DNA from: Paracoccus litorisediminis
GTDB lineage: Bacteria; Pseudomonadota; Alphaproteobacteria; Rhodobacterales; Rhodobacteraceae
Assembly: GCF_009711205.1 (NCBI RefSeq)
Contig: NZ_WMIG01000014.1
Span: 39,173-103,172, forward strand
DNA length: 64,000 nt
Direction: 5' to 3'
Shown here: positions 44,461-52,641 of the stretch, one piece after another
Position numbering within the stretch: the stretch's first letter is position 1
Layout: the number at the start of each line of letters is the position of its first letter
Position numbers and translations under genes: made by a program
The notes under the pieces: model-generated
Databases searched by the model: none
Seen by the model: only the letters and a program-made list of their open reading frames with translations
What the model was told of the DNA's origin: nothing

Positions 44461-45861
44461 ATGACGATCCGTCCAGATCCCACATTCCACGCGACACCCC
44501 GGCTGGCGATGGAGGCCGAGCCGGAAAAGCTGGCCTATACGCTGCTGCTCAGCCCCGATTTCTCGCAGCCCGATGCCTTGGCGGTCGTCGATCTTGACCC
44601 GAAATCGGCGACATTCGGGCAGGTTCTCAGCACGCTCGCGATGCCCCATAAGGGCGACGAGTTCCATCATTTCGGTTGGAACGCCTGTTCGTCCTCGCTG
44701 TCGCCGCTGACCGATCATGCTTTCCTTGAACGGCGCTACCTGATCATTCCGGGGCTGCGGTCCTCGCGCATCTATGTCGTCGATACCAAGCCCGATCCGC
44801 GCCACCCAACGATCCACCGGGTGATCGAACCCGAGGAGGTCTTTCGCAAGACCGGCTATTCGCGCCCCCACACCATCCATTGCGGCCCCGAGGGGATCTA
44901 TGTCTCGACCCTTGGCGGGGGCGGCCCGGACGGGACCGACGGCCCGCCCGGCATCTTCATCATGGATTGCCAGACCTTCGACGTCATCGGCAGGTGGGAG
45001 ATCGACCGCGGCCCGCAGGACAAACATTACGATTTCTGGTGGAACCTGCCGCGCGATTACATGGTGTCCAGCGAATGGGCGCTGCCGCCGCAATTCGAAG
45101 GCGGCATCGTCCCCGAGCAATTGCTGTCGAACAAATACGGCCATCGACTGCATTTCTGGGACCTGCGGGCGCGCAAGCATGTGCAGGTGATCGACCTTGG
45201 CGAAAACCACCAGATGGCGCTCGAGGTGCGGCCCGCTCATGATCCGGTCAAGGAGTACGGCTTTGTCGGCGTGGTGGTGGACACGACCAATCTGGAAGGC
45301 TCGATCTGGACATGGTGGCGCGAGGGCGGCCAGTTCCATTGCCGTAAGACCGCGACCATCCCGCCAGAACCCGCCGATGCCGCGGACCTGCCGCCGCTTC
45401 TGCAAGGCTTCGGCGCCGTGCCGCCGCTGATCACCGATATCGACCTGTCGCTGGACGACCGCTTTCTTTACGTCTCGTGCTGGGGCACAGGCGAAATGCG
45501 GCAGTATGATGTCAGCGACCCGATGCAGCCCAAGCTGGCTGGCTCGGTCCATGTCGGAGGGATCGCGCGCAAGACCCCGCATCCGAACGGCAAGGCTTAC
45601 GCCGGTGGGCCGCAGATGGTCGAAATCAGCCGCGACGGCAAGCGCGTCTATTGGACGAACTCGCTTTATTCGACATGGGATGACCAATTCTATCCCGGCG
45701 GCGTGCCCTCGGCCATGGTCAAGGCCGATGTCGGCGCGACGGGCGGGCTGACCCTTGATCCCACGTTCTGGCCCGAGTTTCCGCAGGGCTACCGCGCGCA
45801 TCAGATCCGGCTGGAAGGGGGGGATTGCTCGACCGAGTCCTTCTGCTACCCCTCGGTCTGA
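44461..45861 (+). CDS. mtoX: Methanethiol oxidase / selenium-binding protein (SBP56 family)
   Basis: A 466-residue beta-propeller of the SELENBP/MtoX family, whose bacterial members oxidise methanethiol to formaldehyde, H2S and H2O2 with copper. Conserved family sequences are FHHFGWNACSS (68-78), SRPHTIHCGPEGIYVSTLGG near 138-157, KHYDFWWNLPRDYMVSSEW near 188-206, and GGPQMVEISRDGKRVYWTNS near 385-404. His and Cys residues in these loops are the expected metal ligands. AAGGGGGAAG precedes the ATG. The next gene encodes a membrane protein, and a large organosulfur operon converges on this pair. The symbol is by family; the activity is not proved. Confidence 0.9.
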   Translation: MTIRPDPTFHATPRLAMEAEPEKLAYTLLLSPDFSQPDALAVVDLDPKSATFGQVLSTLAMPHKGDEFHHFGWNACSSSLSPLTDHAFLERRYLIIPGLRSSRIYVVDTKPDPRHPTIHRVIEPEEVFRKTGYSRPHTIHCGPEGIYVSTLGGGGPDGTDGPPGIFIMDCQTFDVIGRWEIDRGPQDKHYDFWWNLPRDYMVSSEWALPPQFEGGIVPEQLLSNKYGHRLHFWDLRARKHVQVIDLGENHQMALEVRPAHDPVKEYGFVGVVVDTTNLEGSIWTWWREGGQFHCRKTATIPPEPADAADLPPLLQGFGAVPPLITDIDLSLDDRFLYVSCWGTGEMRQYDVSDPMQPKLAGSVHVGGIARKTPHPNGKAYAGGPQMVEISRDGKRVYWTNSLYSTWDDQFYPGGVPSAMVKADVGATGGLTLDPTFWPEFPQGYRAHQIRLEGGDCSTESFCYPSV

Positions 45862-45862
45862 G

Positions 45863-46507
45863 GTGGAGGGCTGGGCGCAGGCCGGGCTGTGGCTTTCAGT
45901 GCTGCTGAGCGGGGCCTATCACGGCGCAAGCCCCGGCATGGGCTGGCCCTTGGCGGTCTCGGCGGGCTTGATGGGGCGCGGGCGGCGCGACCTGTTGCTG
46001 GGCATGGGACAATTGGCGGTCGTGCATCTGGCCTCGATCCTTCTGGTACTGCTGCCCTTTGCGCTGATCCTGTGGCTGGTGGCCTATCAGGACCAGATCC
46101 GGACCGGGGCAAGCCTGCTGGTGATCCTTTTCGGCATCTATCGGCTGGTCGAACGCCGCCACCCCCGGCGACTTGCGCGGATCAGGCCGGGGCAACTGGT
46201 GCTGTGGTCCTTTGCGATCGCGCTGATCCACGGGGCGGGGCTGATGATCCTGCCGATCTATCTGGGCCTGTGCGGTGCCGAGGCGCATCATGCGGGGGGA
46301 TCGACGCAGCTTGTCTCGGGGAACATCGGAACGGCCATCGCGGTCGCGGTCTTGCATACGCTGGCGATGGTCACCGTGGGGGGCGGGGTCGCGCTGGCCG
46401 TGCATGGCTGGCTGGGACTGGGCTTCGTCTCTCGCAGCTGGTTCAATCTCGAGACATTCTGGGCGATCAGCCTGATCGCAGTCGGCCTTCTGGGGTTGGT
46501 TTCGTGA
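45863..46507 (+). CDS. Polytopic membrane protein linked to methanethiol oxidase
   Basis: A 214-residue protein with about six membrane segments and a GTG start one base after the mtoX stop. It has SGAYHGASPGMGWPLAVSAG near 15-34 and FAIALIHGAGLMILPIYLGL near 117-136. The intramembrane His residues recall NicO/UreH/HupE-type metal transporters, but I do not recognise the family and the similarity is only in style. Position suggests a role in metal supply, maturation or substrate/product passage for the oxidase. An internal ATG (MGWPL) is an alternative start. Confidence 0.75.
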   Translation: MEGWAQAGLWLSVLLSGAYHGASPGMGWPLAVSAGLMGRGRRDLLLGMGQLAVVHLASILLVLLPFALILWLVAYQDQIRTGASLLVILFGIYRLVERRHPRRLARIRPGQLVLWSFAIALIHGAGLMILPIYLGLCGAEAHHAGGSTQLVSGNIGTAIAVAVLHTLAMVTVGGGVALAVHGWLGLGFVSRSWFNLETFWAISLIAVGLLGLVS

Positions 46508-46673
46508 CAGGATGCCCGACGTCTGCGCACGCACCCGATTGCCACGTATCATCATCCGCCTGATCAAAGGACCCTTCAAAATCAGGCCGGTGCCTGAAAC
46601 CATGGTGACGCCCTCGACCTTGCGGCCAAGGGCGTCATTGTTTGCTACCGGGACAGACCCGGCGGCAGGTCTG

Positions 46674-47261
46674 TCAGCCGACCAGAAAACCCAATCCGCC
46701 GACAGCGATCAGACCGCCCAGACCGTGCAATGGCAGCGTCAGCGCGGCCGACCGCGTCATCCGTCCAAGCCCGATGCCGACCAGATGCAGCAGCACGGTC
46801 GCCAGAACGAAACCAAGCGCATAGCGGAACGGGTCGGCAGCACCGGGCATTTCGGTGCCATGAGCATGGCCGTGGAAAACGGCAAAGACGGCCACCGCCA
46901 AGGTCGCCAGCCACATAGGCGGACGCAGTGCCAGCATCACGGCCACGCCGATCACGATGGCCGAGGCGGCGATACCGGCCTCGACCGCAGGCAGAGCGAC
47001 GCCGAAAGCCCCCAGCGCGCCACCGGCCAGCATGGCAAGCGGAAAGGTCAGCGGCAGCAGCCAGGTCGCGGGCGAGCCGATGACGGCGGCCCAAAGCCCG
47101 ACCGCGACCATGGCCAGCACATGGTCGGGCCCAAGCATCGGGTGCAGGAAACCGGTCGTGAAATCGCCCTGCGCGACATGGCCGGGATGGGCAAGCGCCA
47201 CGCCCGGGAGCAGGATCAGGCAGGCGGTAATTACGCGAAGCATAACAGATCTTTCACTCAT
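46674..47261 (-). CDS. HupE/UreJ-family membrane protein
   Basis: A 195-residue protein with a signal-peptide-like N-terminus ending ALAHPGH and the defining motif FLHPMLGPDHVLAM (His40, Asp46, His47) in the first membrane segment, plus about five further segments and VFHGHAHGTEMPG mid-protein, another His cluster. HupE proteins transport nickel or related metals for hydrogenase or urease, but neither enzyme is encoded here. It is the last gene of the minus-strand organosulfur run, 21 bases after the rhodanese gene, and faces the mtoX pair. Confidence 0.87.
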   Translation of the reverse strand: MSERSVMLRVITACLILLPGVALAHPGHVAQGDFTTGFLHPMLGPDHVLAMVAVGLWAAVIGSPATWLLPLTFPLAMLAGGALGAFGVALPAVEAGIAASAIVIGVAVMLALRPPMWLATLAVAVFAVFHGHAHGTEMPGAADPFRYALGFVLATVLLHLVGIGLGRMTRSAALTLPLHGLGGLIAVGGLGFLVG

Positions 47262-47282
47262 GAGATCGGTGGTCTACGGGCG

Positions 47283-47600
47283 TCAGGCGACGCCGCGCTC
47301 CTTCAGCGCAGCAAAGCCGCCGTCAACATCAACGACATTGGTGTAGCCAAGGCCGGTCAGGGTCTCGACCACCGGACCCGAGCCATTGATCGAGCCGCAG
47401 AAGACGACGATCCGCGCGTCCTTCGGCACCGAGGCGAAGGCCCCGGAAAAGACATTCGCCACCAGCTGTTTGGGCAGGATCACCGCCGAGGCGATCTCGC
47501 CATTCTCGGCCCGTCCCTTGGGGGCGCGCACATCGATCAGCAGGTCGGTCCCGGCCAGATCGGTGGGCAGTTCGTCGGCGGTGATGCGGGTATTGGACAT
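47283..47600 (-). CDS. Single-domain rhodanese sulfurtransferase
   Basis: A 105-residue rhodanese-fold protein. DLLIDVRAPKGRAENGEIAS near 19-38 is the family entry loop. Active-site Cys lies in IVVFCGSINGSGP near 65-77, whose loop CGSINGSG differs from the usual CxxGxR and ends in small residues rather than Arg. It likely moves sulfane sulfur between thiosulfate or persulfides and an acceptor. The gene sits 12 bases after the cupin gene in the organosulfur operon. No signal peptide is seen, so it should be cytoplasmic. Confidence 0.88.
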   Translation of the reverse strand: MSNTRITADELPTDLAGTDLLIDVRAPKGRAENGEIASAVILPKQLVANVFSGAFASVPKDARIVVFCGSINGSGPVVETLTGLGYTNVVDVDGGFAALKERGVA

Positions 47601-47612
47601 GGAAACTCTCCT

Positions 47613-48143
47613 TCAGGATTGGGGGGCGGAATGGATCGGGTCGACCCAATAGACGGTTTCGGGAGGCTCGATCGGGTCGACATCGGTGATGTTGACCACC
47701 ACGGCTTCGTTGTCCGAGCGGACAAGGACGCACTCCAGCACCTGATCGGGATCGGCGTTGATTTCCTGATGTGGCACATAGGGCGGGACATAGATGAAAT
47801 CGCCGGGTCCGGCCTCGGCCACATATTCCAGACGCTCGCCCCAGCGCAGACGGGCCTTGCCGCGCAGGACATAGATCACGCTTTCCAGCGGCCCGTGATG
47901 GTGAACGCCGGTCTTGGCGTCGGGCTGGATGGCCACGGTGCCGGCCCAGATCTTCTGCGCGCCGACGCGAGCATGGTTGATCGCAGCCTGCCGGAACATG
48001 CCGGGGGTCTGGGCGGTGTTGGAATCCAGCTGGTCGCCCTTGATGACCCGCACGCCGTCATGCTTCCAGCGCGGAGCGTCGTCATGGGCATGGTCGTGAT
48101 CGTGGTGATGATGGTGGCCGTCATGGCCGTGGTCGTGGGGCAT
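47613..48143 (-). CDS. His-rich cupin-domain protein
   Basis: A 176-residue protein. The first 20 residues contain 11 histidines interspersed with Asp and Gly, a probable metal-storage or chaperone tail. The cupin core has motif 1 GVHHHGPLESVIYVLRGKAR near 78-97 and motif 2 GPGDFIYVPPYVPHQE near 110-125, with the His/Glu metal ligands in place. Cupins nearest in style are small dioxygenases acting on thiols, but the reaction is not assigned. It lies between the ferredoxin and rhodanese genes, which points to sulfur chemistry. Confidence 0.85.
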   Translation of the reverse strand: MPHDHGHDGHHHHHDHDHAHDDAPRWKHDGVRVIKGDQLDSNTAQTPGMFRQAAINHARVGAQKIWAGTVAIQPDAKTGVHHHGPLESVIYVLRGKARLRWGERLEYVAEAGPGDFIYVPPYVPHQEINADPDQVLECVLVRSDNEAVVVNITDVDPIEPPETVYWVDPIHSAPQS

Positions 48144-48185
48144 CTGCCTCTCCTTCCGCGGCCCGATGGACCGCTACTTTCCATT

Positions 48186-48536
48186 TCATTCCGCCGCCGC
48201 ACGGGCGCGGGCAAAGACATCCTCCATCCGCCAGTGCTGGTTCGGATAGTGCCCACCCAAGGCCCATTCGTCCCAACCGTGATGGCGGCGCATCTCGCCC
48301 ATCAGACCGCTGATACGGGTGGTCTGGGCGTCAAAGCCCTCGATCCGCTCGGCATCCGGCCCGACAAAGATCGCGTCCTGCTGACAGTAAAGTTCGCACA
48401 TGAAGCAGGTCTGGCAATCCCCCGCCCGCGCGATGACCGGGGGCTGGCCGGGCACGGCGTCAAAAACCCCGGTCGGGCAGACCTCAGCGCAAGTCCCACA
48501 GGCGTTGCAGGCGTCTGACAGGATGAATTCGATCAT
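48186..48536 (-). CDS. 2x[4Fe-4S] ferredoxin, AprB-like partner
   Basis: A 116-residue protein with two complete cluster motifs: Cys10-13-16-20 (CNACGTCAEVCP) and Cys41-44-47-51 (CQTCFMCELYC). A 55-residue C-terminal tail with HHGWDEWALGG follows, longer than in simple ferredoxins and reminiscent of the AprB tail. ATG overlaps the flavoprotein gene by four bases, so the two are almost certainly subunits of one complex in which this one carries electrons. Confidence 0.9.
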   Translation of the reverse strand: MIEFILSDACNACGTCAEVCPTGVFDAVPGQPPVIARAGDCQTCFMCELYCQQDAIFVGPDAERIEGFDAQTTRISGLMGEMRRHHGWDEWALGGHYPNQHWRMEDVFARARAAAE

Positions 48537-50059
48537 GCGGCCTGCCTTTCCGGTTCCGGCGCGGCAATCGGGCGATCAAGCCCATGCACCCGGATGCGCC
48601 GCGCCAGTGCGGGATCGGGTTGCGAATGGTCCTCGCGTTGGTGGATGCCGCGGCTTTCGGCGCGGGTGATCGACGCCAGCAGCGACCAGCGGGCCGAGGC
48701 CGTCATCGCCGCCAACTCGCGCAGGTCGGAGCCAGCCAGCTCGGACCAGGCCTGATCCAGCACGGCAAGGCTGGCGCGCAGACGCACCCCGTCGCGGAAC
48801 AGCGCTTTGTCATAGGACAGCATCGCGTCCTGCACCTGCGCAAGGATCGCGGGGGCGTCGATCTGTGGCCCCCCGACCGGATGCAGCCCGGTCCCGCCGA
48901 TGCCGCGTGCGCCGCTGCGCCGGGTGCTGCGCGCGGCGAAACGTGCAGCACCTGCCCCGGCCCATTGCCCCGAGGACAGCGCCCATGCCGAATTGATGTT
49001 CCCCCCGCCCGAGATCGCACCCGCGACCAGTTCGCGGGTCGCCGCATCGCCCGCAACGAACAGGCCGGGCACGCCCGCGCCGCAATCCCTGTCCTCGACC
49101 GCGATGCCGCCAATGCCGCGGATCGTGCCCTCGCCATGCAGGGTGACCTCGAATTTCCGGGTGTAGGGGTCGATCCCCCAGCGCCGGAAGGGCAGCAGGA
49201 AATTCGGCGAGATGGTAGGGACCTGCGCGCGGATATCGGCGGGGGTGCGGGCCAGATCGGCAAAGACCGGGCCACGCAGCAGCGCCGCCGCCAAGGGCCG
49301 GGTGATGTCCGGTCCGCCAATGGGCAGGACCTGCCCGGCCTCATCGTAATAGGTCGCAAAGGCGAAGGACATCGAGCGGGTCAGCGTCGTTCGCGCCGGT
49401 GCGATGCAATAGACCGAGGTGAACTCCATCCCCGACAGCTGCGCGCCCGCCTCGGCCGCCATCAGGTAGCCGTCGCCAGTGTTGTTATGCGACCCCAGCA
49501 GATGCGAGCGGAACGATGTGCCCCCGGTCGCAAGGACGACCGCGCCGCTTTCCACCTGCCAATCGGTGCCGCCGGGATGGCGAATGCCGCGCGCGCCGCC
49601 GATGCTGCCATCGGCATGGCGCAGCAATTCCTGCGCCGGGGCATGGTCGATGATGGTGACGCCGATCTGCTCCAGCCTACGGCGCAGCGCGCGCATGTAT
49701 TCGGGACCGCGAAGCGCGCGGTAGCGCGGCTGGCCTTGCTCATCGCGGGAAAAATCATAGACATCAGAAAGGGTTGGCAGGATTTCCCACGTGGTTTCGA
49801 GGATGCGCTCCATCCAGACCGGGTCGTTCAGCCCGCCCGATTGTGCCAGCCGCTTGGCAATGGCGGCGGGGCGGTCGGCGGGGGCGACCCACCAATGGCC
49901 CGGTCCGGCCGTCGCGGTAACGCCCGACGTGCCCAACCAACCCTTTTCGACCAGCACCACCGAGGCCCCGGCCCGACGCGCGCCGATGGCGGCCCATGCG
50001 CCCGCCATGCCGCCGCCGATCACCAGCACATCGGTCGTGATGGAGAAGCCCGCCCTCAA
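48533..50059 (-). CDS. FAD-dependent flavoprotein, AprA/fumarate-reductase-like
   Basis: A 508-residue flavoprotein with N-terminal Rossmann VLVIGGGMAGAWAAIGARRA (11-30), FRSHLLGSHNNTGDGYLMA near 180-198 and the C-terminal FAD site GLFVAGDAATRELVAGAISG near 350-369. Domain order matches the adenylylsulfate reductase alpha / succinate dehydrogenase flavoprotein family, but it is shorter than dissimilatory AprA (roughly 600-660). It is paired by overlap with the 2x[4Fe-4S] ferredoxin and preceded by SsuABC-type transporter genes. I infer oxidation or reduction of a sulfur compound released from imported organosulfur; the reaction is unknown. Confidence 0.87.
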   Translation of the reverse strand: MRAGFSITTDVLVIGGGMAGAWAAIGARRAGASVVLVEKGWLGTSGVTATAGPGHWWVAPADRPAAIAKRLAQSGGLNDPVWMERILETTWEILPTLSDVYDFSRDEQGQPRYRALRGPEYMRALRRRLEQIGVTIIDHAPAQELLRHADGSIGGARGIRHPGGTDWQVESGAVVLATGGTSFRSHLLGSHNNTGDGYLMAAEAGAQLSGMEFTSVYCIAPARTTLTRSMSFAFATYYDEAGQVLPIGGPDITRPLAAALLRGPVFADLARTPADIRAQVPTISPNFLLPFRRWGIDPYTRKFEVTLHGEGTIRGIGGIAVEDRDCGAGVPGLFVAGDAATRELVAGAISGGGNINSAWALSSGQWAGAGAARFAARSTRRSGARGIGGTGLHPVGGPQIDAPAILAQVQDAMLSYDKALFRDGVRLRASLAVLDQAWSELAGSDLRELAAMTASARWSLLASITRAESRGIHQREDHSQPDPALARRIRVHGLDRPIAAPEPERQAA

Positions 50060-50793
50060 TGCGCTGCCCCCTGCCGCACGCCCAGCCAGTCCAGCAACTC
50101 GCCCCGGATACGGGTAAATTCCGGGTCAGCCACGTCGCGGGGACGCGGCAGGGCAATGCTCTCCTGATGAGCGATGACACCGTCCTTCATCACCAGAACA
50201 CGATCGGCCAGAAGGATCGCCTCTTCGACATCATGGGTGACCAGCAGCACCGCGCAGCCGTGGCGCTGCCACAACTCGGCCACCAAGGCCTGCGCCTTCA
50301 ACCGGGTCAAAGCGTCCAAGGCGGCGAAGGGCTCGTCCAGCAGTAGCAGGTCCGGCTCGCGCACCAGCGCGCGGGCCAAGGACGCCCGCTGTGCCTCGCC
50401 CCCTGACAACACCTTTGGCCAGACGTCGGCGCGATGACCGATGCCGACCTCGTCCAAAGCGCGTTCGGCGCGGGCGCGATCGGGGCGACCCGGAAGGCCC
50501 AGCAGGACATTGCGCCAGACCCGCTTCCACGGCATCAGCCGGGGCGCCTGAAAGGCGATGGCGCGGCGGGTGGGAACGGTGACCTCACCGGAAAATTCCG
50601 GGTCCAGATCGCCAAGGATACGCAGCAGCGTGGACTTGCCGCAGCCCGAGGCCCCCAGCAGGGCCACGAACTCACCGGGCTGGATATTCAGGTCAAGGTT
50701 GTCGATCACCCGACGTGTGCCAAAGCTGCGGGTCAGGCCATGCACCGCCACGGCGGCGGGCGCGTTCAGGCGCCGGTGAAGCTGGGTCGCCAT
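50056..50793 (-). CDS. Sulfonate/taurine-type ABC transporter ATPase (set 1)
   Basis: A 245-residue SsuB/TauB-like ATPase. Walker A GASGCGKST lies near 52-60, signature LSGGEAQRASLARAL near 132-146, Walker B LLLLDEPFAALD near 150-161 and switch HDVEEAILLADR near 185-196. It overlaps the permease gene by 28 bases and the flavoprotein gene by four, tying the transporter to the AprAB-like pair. Confidence 0.92.
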   Translation of the reverse strand: MATQLHRRLNAPAAVAVHGLTRSFGTRRVIDNLDLNIQPGEFVALLGASGCGKSTLLRILGDLDPEFSGEVTVPTRRAIAFQAPRLMPWKRVWRNVLLGLPGRPDRARAERALDEVGIGHRADVWPKVLSGGEAQRASLARALVREPDLLLLDEPFAALDALTRLKAQALVAELWQRHGCAVLLVTHDVEEAILLADRVLVMKDGVIAHQESIALPRPRDVADPEFTRIRGELLDWLGVRQGAAH

Positions 50794-51650
50794 GACAGGA
50801 AGATCCTTTCAAGTGTGCGCACAACCAGATCGACCGCAAGGCCGAGGAAGGCATAGACGACAAGGCAGACGACGATCACGTCGGTCTGAAAGAACTCGCG
50901 CGCATTGGCCATAAGGTAGCCGACGCCCGCCGTCGCGTTGATCTGTTCGCCAAAGACCAGCGCCAGCCATGCAATGCCCAGCGAGTAGCGCAGGCCAACC
51001 AAGGCATTAGGCAGCGCGCCGGGCAGGATGACATGGCGCACAAGGCCCCAGCGGCTAAGGCCCAGCGTCCTCCCCGCCTCGATCAGCGACTGGTCGACCC
51101 CGCGGATGCCGGCATAGACGTTGAGATACAGCGGGAAGGCCGTGGCCAGAGCGATCAGCGCGATCTTGGGTGCCTCGCCGATGCCGAACCAGATGATCAG
51201 CAGCGGGATCAGCGCCACGTTCGGCACGGTCCGCAGCATCTGCATGGGCGCGTCCACCATATCCTCACCCAGCCGGGTCAGGCCGGACAGCACCGCCAGC
51301 AGCACGCCGATGCTGCCGCCGATGGCAAGGCCAGTCATCGCGCGGCTCATCGAGACGACGATGGCCGCCTGCAATTCACCGCTTTCGATCAGCTTGGCGG
51401 CACTGGACAGGACCGTTCCCGGCCCGGCCAGAACCTCGGCGGGCAGGATACCGGTGCTTGAGGCCAGATGCCACAGCGCCACCAGCACCACCGGCCCCGT
51501 CGTGCGTCGCAGCCAGCGCGGCACCCGTGCCCCCCGCGCCGTCGCGGGGGTCAGGCGGACCAGATCGGCGCGGGCCGGACCCGAGGAACCGGCGGCGCTT
51601 TCGGCCTCGCGCGGGGGGGCGTAGCCGCGGGCGATCTCGGTGATGCTCAT
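50766..51650 (-). CDS. Sulfonate-type ABC transporter permease (set 1)
   Basis: A 294-residue SsuC-like inner-membrane permease with a long charged N-terminal tail, then VVLVALWHLASSTGILPAEV and PTVNP-like MLRTVPNVALIPLLIIWFGI near 145-164. The EAA loop is SLIEAGRTLGLSRWGLVRHV near 200-219 and is of the nitrate/sulfonate/taurine group. ATG 51650 overlaps the binding-protein stop by one base (TGATG), which decides the start against a longer frame. Confidence 0.92.
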   Translation of the reverse strand: MSITEIARGYAPPREAESAAGSSGPARADLVRLTPATARGARVPRWLRRTTGPVVLVALWHLASSTGILPAEVLAGPGTVLSSAAKLIESGELQAAIVVSMSRAMTGLAIGGSIGVLLAVLSGLTRLGEDMVDAPMQMLRTVPNVALIPLLIIWFGIGEAPKIALIALATAFPLYLNVYAGIRGVDQSLIEAGRTLGLSRWGLVRHVILPGALPNALVGLRYSLGIAWLALVFGEQINATAGVGYLMANAREFFQTDVIVVCLVVYAFLGLAVDLVVRTLERIFLSWRPSFTGA

Positions 51651-52621
51651 CAGTTCAGCGCCAGTTTCGGCAGATCGCGATAGACGTAATCGCCAAGGTT
51701 CAGCGAACCGGTCAGCACGCCCGCTTCGACCCAAGTGTCAAAGACATTCTGCAGCCCGGCAACGAACTCATCATCGATGGCGCGGGGCTGATAGGCAGTC
51801 TGTTCAGGGAAAAGCGGCTCGACCGTGGCGCGGTCCTGCTTGGTAAAGCCTTCATAGAAGGTCAGGAAGTCTTCCTTGTTGTCGCGCGCCCAGGCGTAGC
51901 TTTTGTCGATCCGCGACAGGTAATCCTGAATTGCCTTCAGCTTGGCGGGATCGGCCAAGGTCGGCTCGGTCACGGCATAGACGATATTGCCGGTATTGAC
52001 GCCCTGCCCGTTGAAGATCTCACGCGCGCCAAGGACGCCGATGCTGCGGGCCTTGTAGATGCCCCAGATCGCCCAGGCATCGACGCCCTTGGACTGGAAC
52101 GCGGCCGAGGCATCGGCCGGGGTCAGGAAGGCCAGTTTCACGTCCTTCTGGTCGATCCCTGCCTGTTTCAGGCTGCCCAAAGTCAGGTAATGCGCGACGC
52201 TGCCCCGTGTGGTCGGCGAGATGGTCTTGCCTTTCAGGTCGGCCAAAGTCTGGATCGGGCTGTCCTTCGGAACGATGATCGAGGTGCCAAGCCCGCCATT
52301 GTTGAAGGCCGCCGCGATCTTGATTTTCGACCCGCCCGCAATGGCGCTGACGGCGGGGCTGTCGGCGGACATGCCGATATCGACCGCGCCAGCCTTCAGC
52401 GCCTCATGCAGGTTGACGGCCGCCGGATAGACGGACCATTCGATCTTGTAGGGCAGGTCGTTCAGAAGGCCCGCGGCCTCAAGCCGGGCGCGCTGTTCGC
52501 CGACCTGATCGCCGACGCGCAGGGTGACGGTGGACAGATCCTGCGCAAAACCCGGCAGGGCCAGCGACAGGGTGGCGGCGGCGGCAAGGCCCGCAAGGGC
52601 GCGGCGTGTGATCGTGCTCAT
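51650..52621 (-). CDS. Sulfonate-type ABC substrate-binding protein (set 1)
   Basis: A 323-residue SsuA/TauA-like periplasmic protein. The signal peptide is TRRALAGLAAAATLSLALPG, with cleavage after FAQ near 27. Mature landmarks include VDIGMSADSPAVSAIAGGSK near 80-99, IQTLADLKGKTISPTTRGSV and VDAWAIWGIYKA near 178. It begins 20 bases after the NtaA-type monooxygenase gene. The loop residues that set specificity cannot be read without a structure. Confidence 0.91.
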   Translation of the reverse strand: MSTITRRALAGLAAAATLSLALPGFAQDLSTVTLRVGDQVGEQRARLEAAGLLNDLPYKIEWSVYPAAVNLHEALKAGAVDIGMSADSPAVSAIAGGSKIKIAAAFNNGGLGTSIIVPKDSPIQTLADLKGKTISPTTRGSVAHYLTLGSLKQAGIDQKDVKLAFLTPADASAAFQSKGVDAWAIWGIYKARSIGVLGAREIFNGQGVNTGNIVYAVTEPTLADPAKLKAIQDYLSRIDKSYAWARDNKEDFLTFYEGFTKQDRATVEPLFPEQTAYQPRAIDDEFVAGLQNVFDTWVEAGVLTGSLNLGDYVYRDLPKLALN

Positions 52622-52641
52622 GGGAGGCTCCTATTTCGGGG

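Noticed and set aside
48186..50059. Dissimilatory APS reductase AprAB
   Set aside because: The pair resembles AprBA in order and fold, but the flavoprotein is too short, and no Sat, Dsr or Sox genes are nearby; I kept the label AprAB-like only.
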